Shown piece after piece: positions 8,266-17,046 of a stretch of DNA of 61,843 nt. The notes under the pieces are model-generated. The model saw nothing but the letters and a program-made list of their open reading frames with translations, was not told where the DNA came from and made no database searches. Source of the DNA: Mucilaginibacter sp. (lineage in GTDB: Bacteria; Bacteroidota; Bacteroidia; Sphingobacteriales; Sphingobacteriaceae). The DNA lies in the NCBI GenBank assembly GCA_030445275.1, contig JAUCSE010000020.1, forward strand, positions 1-61,843, written 5' to 3'. Every line of letters starts with the position of its first letter. The first letter of the stretch is position 1. The position numbers and the translations under genes were made by a program.

Positions 8266-9051
8266 ATGAGGAAACATTTTTGGTGTGTCACATTTGCGGT
8301 CTTATTTTTATCTGCAACCATTATCAGCTGGAGATCCGCAGGCGCGAACAAATCAGATGGAAAAGTAAATTCAACCCTTAATGCAAAGGAATTATTCAAT
8401 CAGTATGTAAATAGCCTGTATCAGGCGGCTAGTTTACAGCAGTCGGGTTTGGCATTTGATGTATTTGAAAAGGCTGTTACAGGTTATACAAATTTAAAAC
8501 TAGCACATAAATTACCAGAAAATAGCGCGGTGCTTACAGTTGTTGATTTCAATAAATCAAGCCGTGAAAAGCGTATGTGGATAATTGATCTGCTAAGCAA
8601 ACAATTATTACTGAATACCTGGGTAGCACATGGCTCAGGAAGTGGTGAGGAAATGGCTAACCGGTTTTCGGACAGGAACGACTCGCATCAAAGCAGTTTG
8701 GGCTTTTATCTGACCGATGATGTTTATATAGGCAAACATGGCCGCTCTTTACGTTTAGACGGTATGGATCCTGGTTTTAATGGTAATGCCCGGATGCGTG
8801 ATATTGTAATTCATGCGGCCAGTTATGTTGGTCAGGATGCCATTGACCGAAAAGGGCAGTTGGGGCGTAGTTTTGGTTGTCCGGCGGTATCGCCTAAGGT
8901 CGCGAACCAGGTGATTAATACCATCGCGGGTAAAACCGTTTTCTTTATTAACGGCAATGATGATCGCTATACTTCGAAGTATCTTGATGAAACAGCCCCA
9001 TTAAATTTTATCGCGGCTGATACAACGGCCTTTGATTTGGCTAAACTTTAA
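8266..9051 (+). CDS. Murein L,D-transpeptidase, YkuD_2 type
   Basis: Exported cell-wall enzyme of 261 residues with a signal sequence (about 1-27). The catalytic domain shows the family pattern: LTVVDFNKSSREKRMWIID, AHGSGSGEEMANRFS, the histidine in IVIHAASYVG, and the nucleophile Cys in GRSFGCPAVS. This is the shorter PF13645-like group of L,D-transpeptidase-fold proteins common in Bacteroidota, distinct from the YcbB-like enzyme encoded convergently next door. It probably crosslinks or edits peptidoglycan between meso-diaminopimelate residues; the exact reaction is inferred from the family. Confidence 0.87.
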   Translation: MRKHFWCVTFAVLFLSATIISWRSAGANKSDGKVNSTLNAKELFNQYVNSLYQAASLQQSGLAFDVFEKAVTGYTNLKLAHKLPENSAVLTVVDFNKSSREKRMWIIDLLSKQLLLNTWVAHGSGSGEEMANRFSDRNDSHQSSLGFYLTDDVYIGKHGRSLRLDGMDPGFNGNARMRDIVIHAASYVGQDAIDRKGQLGRSFGCPAVSPKVANQVINTIAGKTVFFINGNDDRYTSKYLDETAPLNFIAADTTAFDLAKL

Positions 9052-9081
9052 GCTTTTATCCAATTATAAACCTAAACTACT

Positions 9082-9104
9082 ATGCCCGGCTATCAGCCGG
9101 GCAT
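9082..9104. terminator. Bidirectional terminator between convergent genes
   Basis: Ten-bp perfect stem ATGCCCGGCT/AGCCGGGCAT with a 3-nt loop, followed by TTGTTTTA on the plus strand, placed between the two convergent L,D-transpeptidase genes. Confidence 0.85.
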
Positions 9105-9109
9105 TTGTT

Positions 9110-10654
9110 TTATATACCACCCATCAGTGTTTTTAAACGCGAGTACAATACAATATCTAAACCATAAACATCCTGCCTGTATTGTAGTGTACCGTTATCA
9201 TCGGCCCAGCAGGTGATATAGGTGATGTATATCGGTGTTTTTTTAGGTAATGGTATATTAGTTGGGTCAGGATTATCCTCGCCCATATCTTTAGCTATGG
9301 TATCAAAATCCTCACCCTCGCCAAAAAGGCTTTTGGCCAGTCCCTGCGGATCGCCTAAACGTACGCAGCCGTGGCTCACTGCACGCATTGCTTTTCTGAA
9401 AGCTGATTTTACAGGTGTATCATGCAGGTAAACACTACTTTTGTTTTTAAACAGGAATTTTATCTTGCCCAATGAATTGTATTCGCCCGGGCGTTGTTTA
9501 AAATCGTATTCCAGGTTGTCTTTTGTTATGATCGACCAGTCAATGGTTTCCGGATCCGCTACCTTTACTCCGTTTTTGTAAACGTCAATGTTTTTATTTG
9601 ATAAATAATACGGGTCCTCAGCAGCCTCAATAATAATCTCCTTGGTAGCTATGCTTCGTGGGATATTCCAGGTTGGATTAACGTCAACACTGTGTATTAC
9701 GCTGTTTAAAAGTGGGGTTTCGCGAGGGAATGGTTTATCATATCGGTCGCTATCGGCATAGGATACCAAAGTACTGTGATTATCCATGTTACGTCCCTGG
9801 CCAACACATACCTTCATGTTTAAAACAGATTTGCCATTTTCTATCACATCCAGCTTATAATCAGGAACATTCACAATAACATACTTCGGTTCGTAAGGTT
9901 TATTTCTCCATCTCAAACGTTCCAAATTAACCAGGAAATAGCGTCTGGATTCTTCTTTTGATAATCCATCGAGTGTTACACCATTTAAAAAAGCCTTTTG
10001 TAAAGCAAGATACTGGGGGGCTTTTGGCTGAATACTATCCAGGTAGGCTCTGAAATTGCTTACCTCAAGCACTTTCTTCATACTGATACTATCGGGCCGT
10101 TTGGTAGCCATAAAGTAGCGTGAATATATTTTTCGAGGATTGATAACACCGTACTGCAGTGCATTGGCATATTTAATGATAGAACTTGCTGTTATCAACT
10201 CCAGTTTAGCCAGGTCATGATAAGCTTCATCGGTTGTTTTTATGCCGCTTTTGGTACGAAATTTAGCAATCAGTTCCCTTATTTCATTAGCGTGATAAGG
10301 CTTTTTGTCAAGGCCATGCTCACCGGCTTTATCAAAATATTCTGGTAGTGCATCCAGGTCACCATTAAATAAATGATTCATTACTAAGGCTGGCTGGTAA
10401 TCATTTGCCTTAAAAAAGGTATCGATCACCTGCACATTAGCAATCTGTAACTTTTGGTCAGTAATTTCTTTTTTAAGTGTGGCGGCAAGTGTGTCGGGGT
10501 CAATATCTTTAAAAGCCTCATTCTGGGTTTTCTTAAAAAGAGTATCAGCTATTTCCGAATGCTTTTTTTTGCAACTCTGAAAAGTAAGCAGGGAAATAAA
10601 AAGACCCAATAGGAGCGTTGGAATAAAGGTCTTTTTTACGGAAACAGCGGTCAT
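9110..10654 (-). CDS. L,D-transpeptidase, YcbB/LdtD-like lipoprotein
   Basis: Peptidoglycan 3-3 crosslinking enzyme of 514 residues. The N-terminus carries a lipoprotein signal (LLTFQSC lipobox), so it is probably membrane-anchored in the periplasm. A long helical/scaffold region (about 40-270) precedes the YkuD catalytic domain, which begins at YVIVNVPDYKLDVIENG and has the active-site SHGCVRLGDP with catalytic His and Cys near residue 430. Architecture and length fit YcbB-type enzymes, although a canonical PG_binding_1 repeat is not obvious. The leader contains a 6-bp hairpin (TGGCTA-GCAA-TAGCCA, 10681-10696). Confidence 0.9.
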   Translation of the reverse strand: MTAVSVKKTFIPTLLLGLFISLLTFQSCKKKHSEIADTLFKKTQNEAFKDIDPDTLAATLKKEITDQKLQIANVQVIDTFFKANDYQPALVMNHLFNGDLDALPEYFDKAGEHGLDKKPYHANEIRELIAKFRTKSGIKTTDEAYHDLAKLELITASSIIKYANALQYGVINPRKIYSRYFMATKRPDSISMKKVLEVSNFRAYLDSIQPKAPQYLALQKAFLNGVTLDGLSKEESRRYFLVNLERLRWRNKPYEPKYVIVNVPDYKLDVIENGKSVLNMKVCVGQGRNMDNHSTLVSYADSDRYDKPFPRETPLLNSVIHSVDVNPTWNIPRSIATKEIIIEAAEDPYYLSNKNIDVYKNGVKVADPETIDWSIITKDNLEYDFKQRPGEYNSLGKIKFLFKNKSSVYLHDTPVKSAFRKAMRAVSHGCVRLGDPQGLAKSLFGEGEDFDTIAKDMGEDNPDPTNIPLPKKTPIYITYITCWADDNGTLQYRQDVYGLDIVLYSRLKTLMGGI

Positions 10655-10884
10655 GATAAAGTATAGTTAATTTTTGCTTGTGGCTAGCAATAGCCATACC
10701 ACAATGTAAAATTGTATTTAATTAATTTCAAAAACAGTCATTTTACCACATTATTAGGGGAATATGGATTTGAATATTTGATGTATGACTGCTTTGCGAA
10801 AGTTATTGTGATCAAATATACCGACGTTTGTGATTCATATTCCATATGATGTATAAATGAACACTATGATTAAAAATAAGAAAA

Positions 10885-11406
10885 ATGACTACAAGTAACA
10901 AGCCTGAGGTATGGCTTCGGGGCTCTTTAAATAATATACCGGCTTTAGTACAACCTGTTGCACACGCGTTTTTACAAGCGAGGGAGGAACTAAATGCGTT
11001 AATGATTGGTTTTCCTGATCACTTGTTATGGCATAAAGTTGCCAGTATGGCATCGCCGGGTTTTCATTTGCAACATTTAACCGGTGTGCTTAACCGGCTA
11101 TTTACTTATGCAAAAGGAGAGGCGCTTACTGCATATCAATTGAATTATTTAGCGACCGAAGGCAAACCAACCGAAAATACGCGTGTGGCCGATCTGATTC
11201 AACAATTTAACTTGCAGGTAGATAGCGCTATGCAGCAATTATCAGAAACTGATGAATCTGTATTAACGCAAATGCGTGGGGTAGGCAGAGCAAAATTACC
11301 ATCAACAGTGATAGGTTTGTATGTACATGCTGCCGAACATACCATGCGCCATTTAGGGCAGCTCATGGTTACCGTTAAAGTGCTTGAGCAACAAAATACA
11401 GCTTAA
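10885..11406 (+). CDS. DinB family protein
   Basis: Four-helix-bundle DinB/YfiT-like protein of 173 residues. Conserved metal-binding histidines are seen in HLQHLTGVLNRLF and HAAEHTMRHLGQL. Members of the superfamily are metal-dependent enzymes, such as thiol transferases, or have unknown roles; no substrate can be proposed. The last 4 nt overlap the end of the convergent HAD gene. A second, unrelated-looking DinB gene lies at 24.6-25.0 kb. Confidence 0.85.
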   Translation: MTTSNKPEVWLRGSLNNIPALVQPVAHAFLQAREELNALMIGFPDHLLWHKVASMASPGFHLQHLTGVLNRLFTYAKGEALTAYQLNYLATEGKPTENTRVADLIQQFNLQVDSAMQQLSETDESVLTQMRGVGRAKLPSTVIGLYVHAAEHTMRHLGQLMVTVKVLEQQNTA

Positions 11407-12029
11407 GAAAATAAGGGAACCGCATCTTTAAGTTTTTTTGAGGAGTATGTAACTAACGCATTTGGATACCTGTTTTCAGGATCAAATAAAAATGTGTCAA
11501 TACCCAACAATGTTGCGGCCTTTATTTCTGATTCAGGATCATCACCAATGATAAGCAGTTCGCTCGGTTTATAGCTATGAGTACTCATGATCATAGCAAA
11601 AATATCTTTTTTTGTGTCTGATGAAACCTCCGGATCAACAATATAAATCGCTTTAAAGTCCTTTTCAATACTCAATTGTTTTATTTTACTCCATTGTAGC
11701 TTGGTAAAACCGGTAGTAACTAGAAACTTAACTATTGTAGTATCACTAATGTATTTATATTCTTCATAAGGCTGCATAGGCAAGCTATATTCCAGGTTTT
11801 TTAGCAGTTCAATGCCCTTGCTTTTAGCCACTTCGCTGAAATTGTATTGCGCTGCTACTTGCTGATAAGGTCTTCTTTTCATGTCTTCTTTTGCCTTACT
11901 TATTTCATCAGCACTTAATTCATCAGCCAGACTATCTAAAAAGGCAAGTACTTTGGTAAACAGATCTTCGGCAATTGAACTTACGGGGTATATGGTATTA
12001 TCCAGATCTAAAATAATGGCCTTTTTCAT
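11403..12029 (-). CDS. HAD family hydrolase
   Basis: Haloacid-dehalogenase-superfamily phosphatase, 208 residues. Motif I is complete at the N-terminus (ILDLDNTIYP, nucleophile and acid Asp), motif II is the Thr-containing VTTGFTK, motif III Lys is in the region of KLQWSKIKQ, and motif IV is IIGDDPESEIKAA. The cap is helical and short (subfamily IA). It lies 9 bp downstream of an MFS gene and is probably co-transcribed. Substrate unknown. Confidence 0.87.
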   Translation of the reverse strand: MKKAIILDLDNTIYPVSSIAEDLFTKVLAFLDSLADELSADEISKAKEDMKRRPYQQVAAQYNFSEVAKSKGIELLKNLEYSLPMQPYEEYKYISDTTIVKFLVTTGFTKLQWSKIKQLSIEKDFKAIYIVDPEVSSDTKKDIFAMIMSTHSYKPSELLIIGDDPESEIKAATLLGIDTFLFDPENRYPNALVTYSSKKLKDAVPLFS

Positions 12030-12038
12030 GTAAGGTAA

Positions 12039-13271
12039 TTAGTCAATTGTAGTTATGGTTTGATTATACACGGGGGCGAATTTTTTCAGAAAAAAGTACC
12101 CGGTTGCCGAAACCAGGCACACTGAACCTAACACCCACCACAGCATGTTAAAACCGCCGAATGCAATGATCTGACTACCCACTGCAGGAGCAACAATTTG
12201 CGCTGCCGACCATGACATGCTATACAGAGCCGCATATTCGCCCCGGTTACTATTGTTGGTTCTGTTTATCCAAAATGAATTCATAAAAGGCATGCTCAAC
12301 ATTTCACCAAAAGTAATCAGTATCACCACTAAAAATGCCACCCATACCGCATGTGGCAACAGGTTTAATAAAACAAAACTGGTACCGCATACCAAAATAC
12401 CCGAAATAATATAAGTTAGCGGATTTCTTTTTCCCTCTAGTTTATGAATCATTACCATTTCAACTAATACGATCAGTATGCCGTTAAATGCGAGTAAAAA
12501 ACCAATAAAACGTTCGTTAAAATGCCATTGTATTTTATAAAAAACGGGCTGCATAATAAAGAACTGGAAAAAACAGATTGAAAAAAGAGTACTCAGCAAA
12601 ATAAATATTAAATAAACTCCGTCTTTATAAGCTGATATCGCTTTGATTGTATGATCACTGACGCCTTTTACACTTTTAATGATCTTTGATCGGGGCATAA
12701 GGCTTAGCAACAATAGGGCGGCAAATATATTAGTGCAACCATCAACCCAAAAAAGCAAGTGATAGTTAATGGAGGCTAATAGTCCCCCTAAACCACCACC
12801 AAAGGCCCAACCCAGGTTTACAGCCAGCCGGTTTAAGGAATAGGATCGTGTTTTATTTTCGTCGCTGCTGTAATGTGCAATGGCCGTTGAGTTGGCCGGC
12901 CTGAATGATTCATTACATATACTTAAAATAAAGGTGCCAATGCCAACACTTATAAACGTACGCTGGTAACCTAAAATAAGGAATAGGATACCGCCAATTA
13001 ACAAGGCGCCTACCTGTATATCGTAAAAACCTATTTTGTCGGTTAGCTTACCCCCAATAAATGCCCCTGATATAGCGCCCGCCCCAAAAAAAGCCATCAC
13101 CCATCCTGATTGTACAATGGTGAAATGCAATTGCTGAATGGTGTATATACTCATGAACGGCACTACCATGGTACCGCTCCGGTTGATGAACATCACCAGG
13201 CTTAAGTACCAGCTGTTTTTTGATAGTCCGCTATAAGCTGTTTTGTATAATTGGAAGAAAGAGGTTAGCAT
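12039..13271 (-). CDS. MFS transporter
   Basis: Major facilitator superfamily permease of 410 residues with about 12 membrane helices. The loop 2-3 signature is present as GGKLTDKIGFYDIQ, and an N-terminal FINRSGTMVVPFMSIY resembles drug/H+ antiporter-like DHA1 members of Bacteroidota. Likely exports a small molecule; substrate unknown. First gene of a two-gene unit with the HAD hydrolase. Confidence 0.87.
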   Translation of the reverse strand: MLTSFFQLYKTAYSGLSKNSWYLSLVMFINRSGTMVVPFMSIYTIQQLHFTIVQSGWVMAFFGAGAISGAFIGGKLTDKIGFYDIQVGALLIGGILFLILGYQRTFISVGIGTFILSICNESFRPANSTAIAHYSSDENKTRSYSLNRLAVNLGWAFGGGLGGLLASINYHLLFWVDGCTNIFAALLLLSLMPRSKIIKSVKGVSDHTIKAISAYKDGVYLIFILLSTLFSICFFQFFIMQPVFYKIQWHFNERFIGFLLAFNGILIVLVEMVMIHKLEGKRNPLTYIISGILVCGTSFVLLNLLPHAVWVAFLVVILITFGEMLSMPFMNSFWINRTNNSNRGEYAALYSMSWSAAQIVAPAVGSQIIAFGGFNMLWWVLGSVCLVSATGYFFLKKFAPVYNQTITTID

Positions 13272-13349
13272 TATGTAACAAAGGTAACATTGCCCTGCTA
13301 TTGCTTTGCCATCATACTATCAACATCGCCTTCTTTTTTTTAACAATTT

Positions 13350-15749
13350 TTATTCGGCCCGTAAGCTCTTAACCGGATTTGCCCGTGCTGTTTTTAATGA
13401 TTGTATACTCACTACAAACCAGGCAATTGCCAACACCAGCGCGCCGGGTAATACAAACATCCACCATTGCAATTCAATTCGGTAACTAAACGATTGCAGC
13501 CAGTTATGGATAACGTAGGTAAATACCGGAATAGCTATCGCGAAAGCTATGGCTATCAGTTTTAAATAGTCCTTTGATAGCAACAGTAAAATACGCCACA
13601 CTGAAGCGCCTACTACTTTACGAATCCCTATTTCTTTTGTACGCTGAACTACAGTTAAGGAGGCCAGCCCAAATAGCCCCAAACTGGCAATAACAATACA
13701 CATGATACTAAAAATACCTATCAGCTTACCAAACAGTATATCGTTCTTATACTGGCGTGCAAAAAAATCATCCATAAAATGATATACAAAAGGGTCATTA
13801 GGATAGTGTTTTTTCCAGGTTTCCTGTATTTTATCGATAATACCAAGTCTGTTTGCGGTTTTGATCCGGAAAGTGTAGTATCCAAATTCAAACGGGTGTT
13901 GATAGGTAAAGATGATAGGCTCAATAGCTTTTTTAAGCGATTCCTGGTGGAAATCTTTTATAACGCCTACGATCTTTGTTTTTCTATCGTTACGGTCTAC
14001 TATATCGGCATTGATAGCTTTGTCGGGACTGATAAAGCCAAATGCTTTCAGGGCTGATTCGTTGATGAGGCAACCTGTTCCGCGGTCTGTTTCTTCAATA
14101 TTGCGGCCGGCTGTCAGTTTAAGGCCAAATGTGGGTATAAAGCCTTCGTCTGCTTCTGCTGTCCAAAATGATTGTTTTTTTTCGTTATTGCTCCCAACCA
14201 GGCGTAAAGATTCGTTATGTCCTCTGATCTCTTCACCAGGGATATTTATGGTTGCGGTACTTGCTAAAAAGGCATTATTGGCCAGCATGTCGTTTCTGAA
14301 TGCTTTATAACGGTCAAATTTTATAGCCTTTCCATTCAGGGATGCCGGGCCTCTAAGACTGATGGTTTGTTCGGTATTAAAGCCCAGGTCGAAGTTAGAC
14401 AGGTAATGGATCTGCTTATAGGCCACAATAGTGCAGCCAATGGTTAGTATAGATAAAAACAGCTGGAAAAGTATCAGTCCGTTTTTAAGATAGTGCTTGT
14501 TGTTGCCATTATTGTATTGCCTTTTAAGGATAAAAGCAGGTTTGTATTTAGCAATAAAGCGGGCTGGATATACTGACGATAGTAAAGTACCAACAATGAT
14601 AATGATATACCAAAACCAGGTACTGCCATGTTGGGTCAATGAGAAATCATCAGATAAATAGCTTGACAAGAAGTAAACAAATAGTCGAAAAAAAATGAAA
14701 CCGAACATGGAGGTAGCAGCGCCTATGATAAGAGCTTCTACAATAAACTGGTTGGTGATACTACCCATGCCTGCACCATAAACCTTACGGATCACAATTT
14801 CTTCGGCACGCTGGAATGATTGCGCTAAGGAAAGATTGATGTAATTCATCCAGGCAGCTAACAGGATAAAAATAGCTACCGAAACTAATGCATAAAGCAG
14901 GGTTTTGCTTCGGCCGGGTTCAATTTCACCCGTCATGCCGGTGGCAAAATGAATATCCCTTAGCGGCCTGAGCTCGTATTTGCCAGTCAGGTTACGAGTG
15001 CGCAAACTTGGAATGTTGTTTGTTGCTATTTTAGCAAGTTTGGCATTTACGGCGGCTATATTTTTTACGTTTGGATTAAGTGATAAAAAAGTAATTACCC
15101 AGGGATCGCCAAATTCGCCAAGCGGGTTCATTTTTAACATGGTTGTTAGTGTGGTGTAAGACACTATGATGTTACAGTTGATGGCTGTATTAGCCGGCAT
15201 ATCTTCAAAAACACCTGTTATAGTAAAAGGTACCGACTCATTTAAGTATATAATTTGCCCAACAGGATCTTTTTTACCAAAGTAAACGTTAGCCTGCGAT
15301 TTGGATATAATCATGGTGTGCGGAGGAGCTAAGGCTGTAGCCCGATTGCCCTGCAGCAGTTTCAATTTAAATACGGAGATGAATGTGCTGTCGGCCCAGT
15401 AAATGCGCTGATTGGCCCGGGCCCTGTCATTAAAAATAAGGCAATTTTCGAAAAAGGCCTTGGCAACATATTGTACCTCGGGAACAAGTCCCTTTACAAT
15501 TGAGCTTAATCCGGTATGGCTTTTTGAACTTTTTAAAATTGGTTGTTCATGCTGATATTCATAATAGTCAACCCGGTAAATATTATCGGCATTGGGCATA
15601 AATGAATCATAGCTGAACTCATATTTTGCATAATTTATCAATACCAGGAATAAGGCTATCCCCAATGAAAGACCGGCAATATTTAAAACGGAAAAAAGCT
15701 TACGGCGCAGCAGGTTGCGGTAAGCGGTTTTGAAATAATGTTTAAGCAT
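13350..15749 (-). CDS. MacB/FtsX-type ABC transporter permease
   Basis: 799-residue inner-membrane permease of the Bacteroidota FtsX-like ABC family. The N-terminal block YFKTAYRNLLRRKLFSVLNI is followed by helix 1, a MacB_PCD periplasmic domain (about 60-270), FtsX helices (about 285-410), a further transmembrane segment near 425-445, a second periplasmic domain (about 450-660) and a terminal FtsX set ending in KTARANPVKSLRAE. The motif RTKEIGIRKVVGAS is diagnostic. No ATPase gene is next to it. Such proteins usually act in lipoprotein or peptide extrusion with a separate ATPase; the role here is unknown. It starts 94 bp after aroC and may be read by transcription from the aro operon. Confidence 0.88.
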   Translation of the reverse strand: MLKHYFKTAYRNLLRRKLFSVLNIAGLSLGIALFLVLINYAKYEFSYDSFMPNADNIYRVDYYEYQHEQPILKSSKSHTGLSSIVKGLVPEVQYVAKAFFENCLIFNDRARANQRIYWADSTFISVFKLKLLQGNRATALAPPHTMIISKSQANVYFGKKDPVGQIIYLNESVPFTITGVFEDMPANTAINCNIIVSYTTLTTMLKMNPLGEFGDPWVITFLSLNPNVKNIAAVNAKLAKIATNNIPSLRTRNLTGKYELRPLRDIHFATGMTGEIEPGRSKTLLYALVSVAIFILLAAWMNYINLSLAQSFQRAEEIVIRKVYGAGMGSITNQFIVEALIIGAATSMFGFIFFRLFVYFLSSYLSDDFSLTQHGSTWFWYIIIIVGTLLSSVYPARFIAKYKPAFILKRQYNNGNNKHYLKNGLILFQLFLSILTIGCTIVAYKQIHYLSNFDLGFNTEQTISLRGPASLNGKAIKFDRYKAFRNDMLANNAFLASTATINIPGEEIRGHNESLRLVGSNNEKKQSFWTAEADEGFIPTFGLKLTAGRNIEETDRGTGCLINESALKAFGFISPDKAINADIVDRNDRKTKIVGVIKDFHQESLKKAIEPIIFTYQHPFEFGYYTFRIKTANRLGIIDKIQETWKKHYPNDPFVYHFMDDFFARQYKNDILFGKLIGIFSIMCIVIASLGLFGLASLTVVQRTKEIGIRKVVGASVWRILLLLSKDYLKLIAIAFAIAIPVFTYVIHNWLQSFSYRIELQWWMFVLPGALVLAIAWFVVSIQSLKTARANPVKSLRAE

Positions 15750-15843
15750 AACAACTGCAATATATGAATTGATTTGCAGTTGTTTATGTTAAAAGTATGT
15801 GCAAAATTAACAAGCCGTTCCTAATTGTAAAACAGCTATTAAT

Positions 15844-16944
15844 TTAGCTTTGCGGTAGTATGGAGTTTCTATTCCTCAGCCAATGATCGGCTAGCACCAG
15901 TGCGGCCATAGCCTCAACAATAGGTACGGCACGGGGCACCACACAAGGATCATGGCGACCTTTGCCTGATATTTCGGCGGCATTGCCCTGGCTGTCAATG
16001 GTCGCCTGGTTTTTCATAATGGTAGCAACCGGTTTAAAGGCTACTTTAAACTCAATAGGCATACCATTGCTGATGCCACCCTGTATACCACCCGAAAAGT
16101 TAGTAATAGTGCTTATATCGCCTAGATGCGATTTTACAAAAATGTCGTTGTGTTCTGATCCGCGCATTTCGCTGCCGGCAAAGCCCGAACCGAATTCAAA
16201 ACCATGTACCGCGTTAATGCTCAGCATAGCCTTACCTAAATCGGCATGTAGTTTATCAAATACAGGGTCGCCAAGGCCAACGGGGCAGTTTTTAATATGG
16301 CAGCTCACCTTGCCGCCAACAGTGTCACCATCCTTACGTATGCTGTCAATAAAGGCAATCATTTCTTCGGCTGTTGCCGGATCGGCACAGCGTACGATGT
16401 TTTTTTCACGCTCGTCAATAAACTCCTGTACGTTCTCGATGCTTACGTTGGGGGCATCAATTTTACCTACACTGCTTACGTGGGCCGCTATCTCAATGCC
16501 CTGGCTTTTAAGCAATAGCTTAGCCAGTGCACCTGCCGCAACACGTGCCGCGGTTTCGCGGGCTGAAGAGCGACCGCCTCCACGATGATCACGGATACCA
16601 TACTTGGTTTGGTAAGTATAATCGGCATGGGAGGGACGAAATACATCCACATTGTGCGTATAATCTTTAGAGCGCTGATCTTCATTGGGGATCAGCATGG
16701 CAATAGGGGTACCTGTGGTTTTGCCTTCAAATACACCCGATAATATTTTTACCGTATCGCTTTCTTTACGTTGGGTAGTTATTTTTGACTGACCAGGTTT
16801 GCGTTTATCCAGTTCGCCCTGAATGTAATCCAGATCAACGGTTAATTGTGCAGGGCAGCCATCAATAATTACACCTATAGCTTCGCCATGCGATTCGCCA
16901 AAAGTGGTTATCCTGAATATCTGTCCGAATGAATTGCCTGCCAT
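15844..16944 (-). CDS. aroC: Chorismate synthase
   Basis: Last step of the shikimate pathway: anti-1,4-elimination of phosphate from EPSP to give chorismate, with reduced FMN as cofactor. The signatures are clear: [17 protein letters not shown] near the N-terminus, [20 protein letters not shown] in the middle and [22 protein letters not shown] near the end. Length (366) is normal. It is the fourth gene of the operon, 102 bp downstream of aroA; the spacer contains dispersed-repeat sequence, including a hairpin at 17006-17033. Confidence 0.97.
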   Translation of the reverse strand: MAGNSFGQIFRITTFGESHGEAIGVIIDGCPAQLTVDLDYIQGELDKRKPGQSKITTQRKESDTVKILSGVFEGKTTGTPIAMLIPNEDQRSKDYTHNVDVFRPSHADYTYQTKYGIRDHRGGGRSSARETAARVAAGALAKLLLKSQGIEIAAHVSSVGKIDAPNVSIENVQEFIDEREKNIVRCADPATAEEMIAFIDSIRKDGDTVGGKVSCHIKNCPVGLGDPVFDKLHADLGKAMLSINAVHGFEFGSGFAGSEMRGSEHNDIFVKSHLGDISTITNFSGGIQGGISNGMPIEFKVAFKPVATIMKNQATIDSQGNAAEISGKGRHDPCVVPRAVPIVEAMAALVLADHWLRNRNSILPQS

Positions 16945-17005
16945 GGTGTTTTATATATGAGATGTTAGATATGAGACTGTTCATCGCAAATCTATTTATT
17001 TAAAC

Positions 17006-17033
17006 CGTCATTGCTTCGTACCTCGCAATGACG
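17006..17033. repeat. Hairpin repeat in the aroA-aroC spacer
   Basis: CGTCATTGC and GCAATGACG (9-bp arms) enclose TTCGTACCTC. This sequence type recurs between genes of many Sphingobacteriales genomes. The preceding 16960-16985 also carries the low-complexity phrase ATATGAGATGTTAGATATGAG. Confidence 0.6.
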
Positions 17034-17046
17034 TGTGTTGATTATT

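Noticed and set aside
13912..14310. Open frame of 132 codons antisense to the ABC permease
   Set aside because: No family features, no promoter, fully inside a real gene.
15962..16588. Long open frame antisense to aroC (208 codons)
   Set aside because: Opposes a well-conserved gene; composition is that of a reverse-complement shadow.
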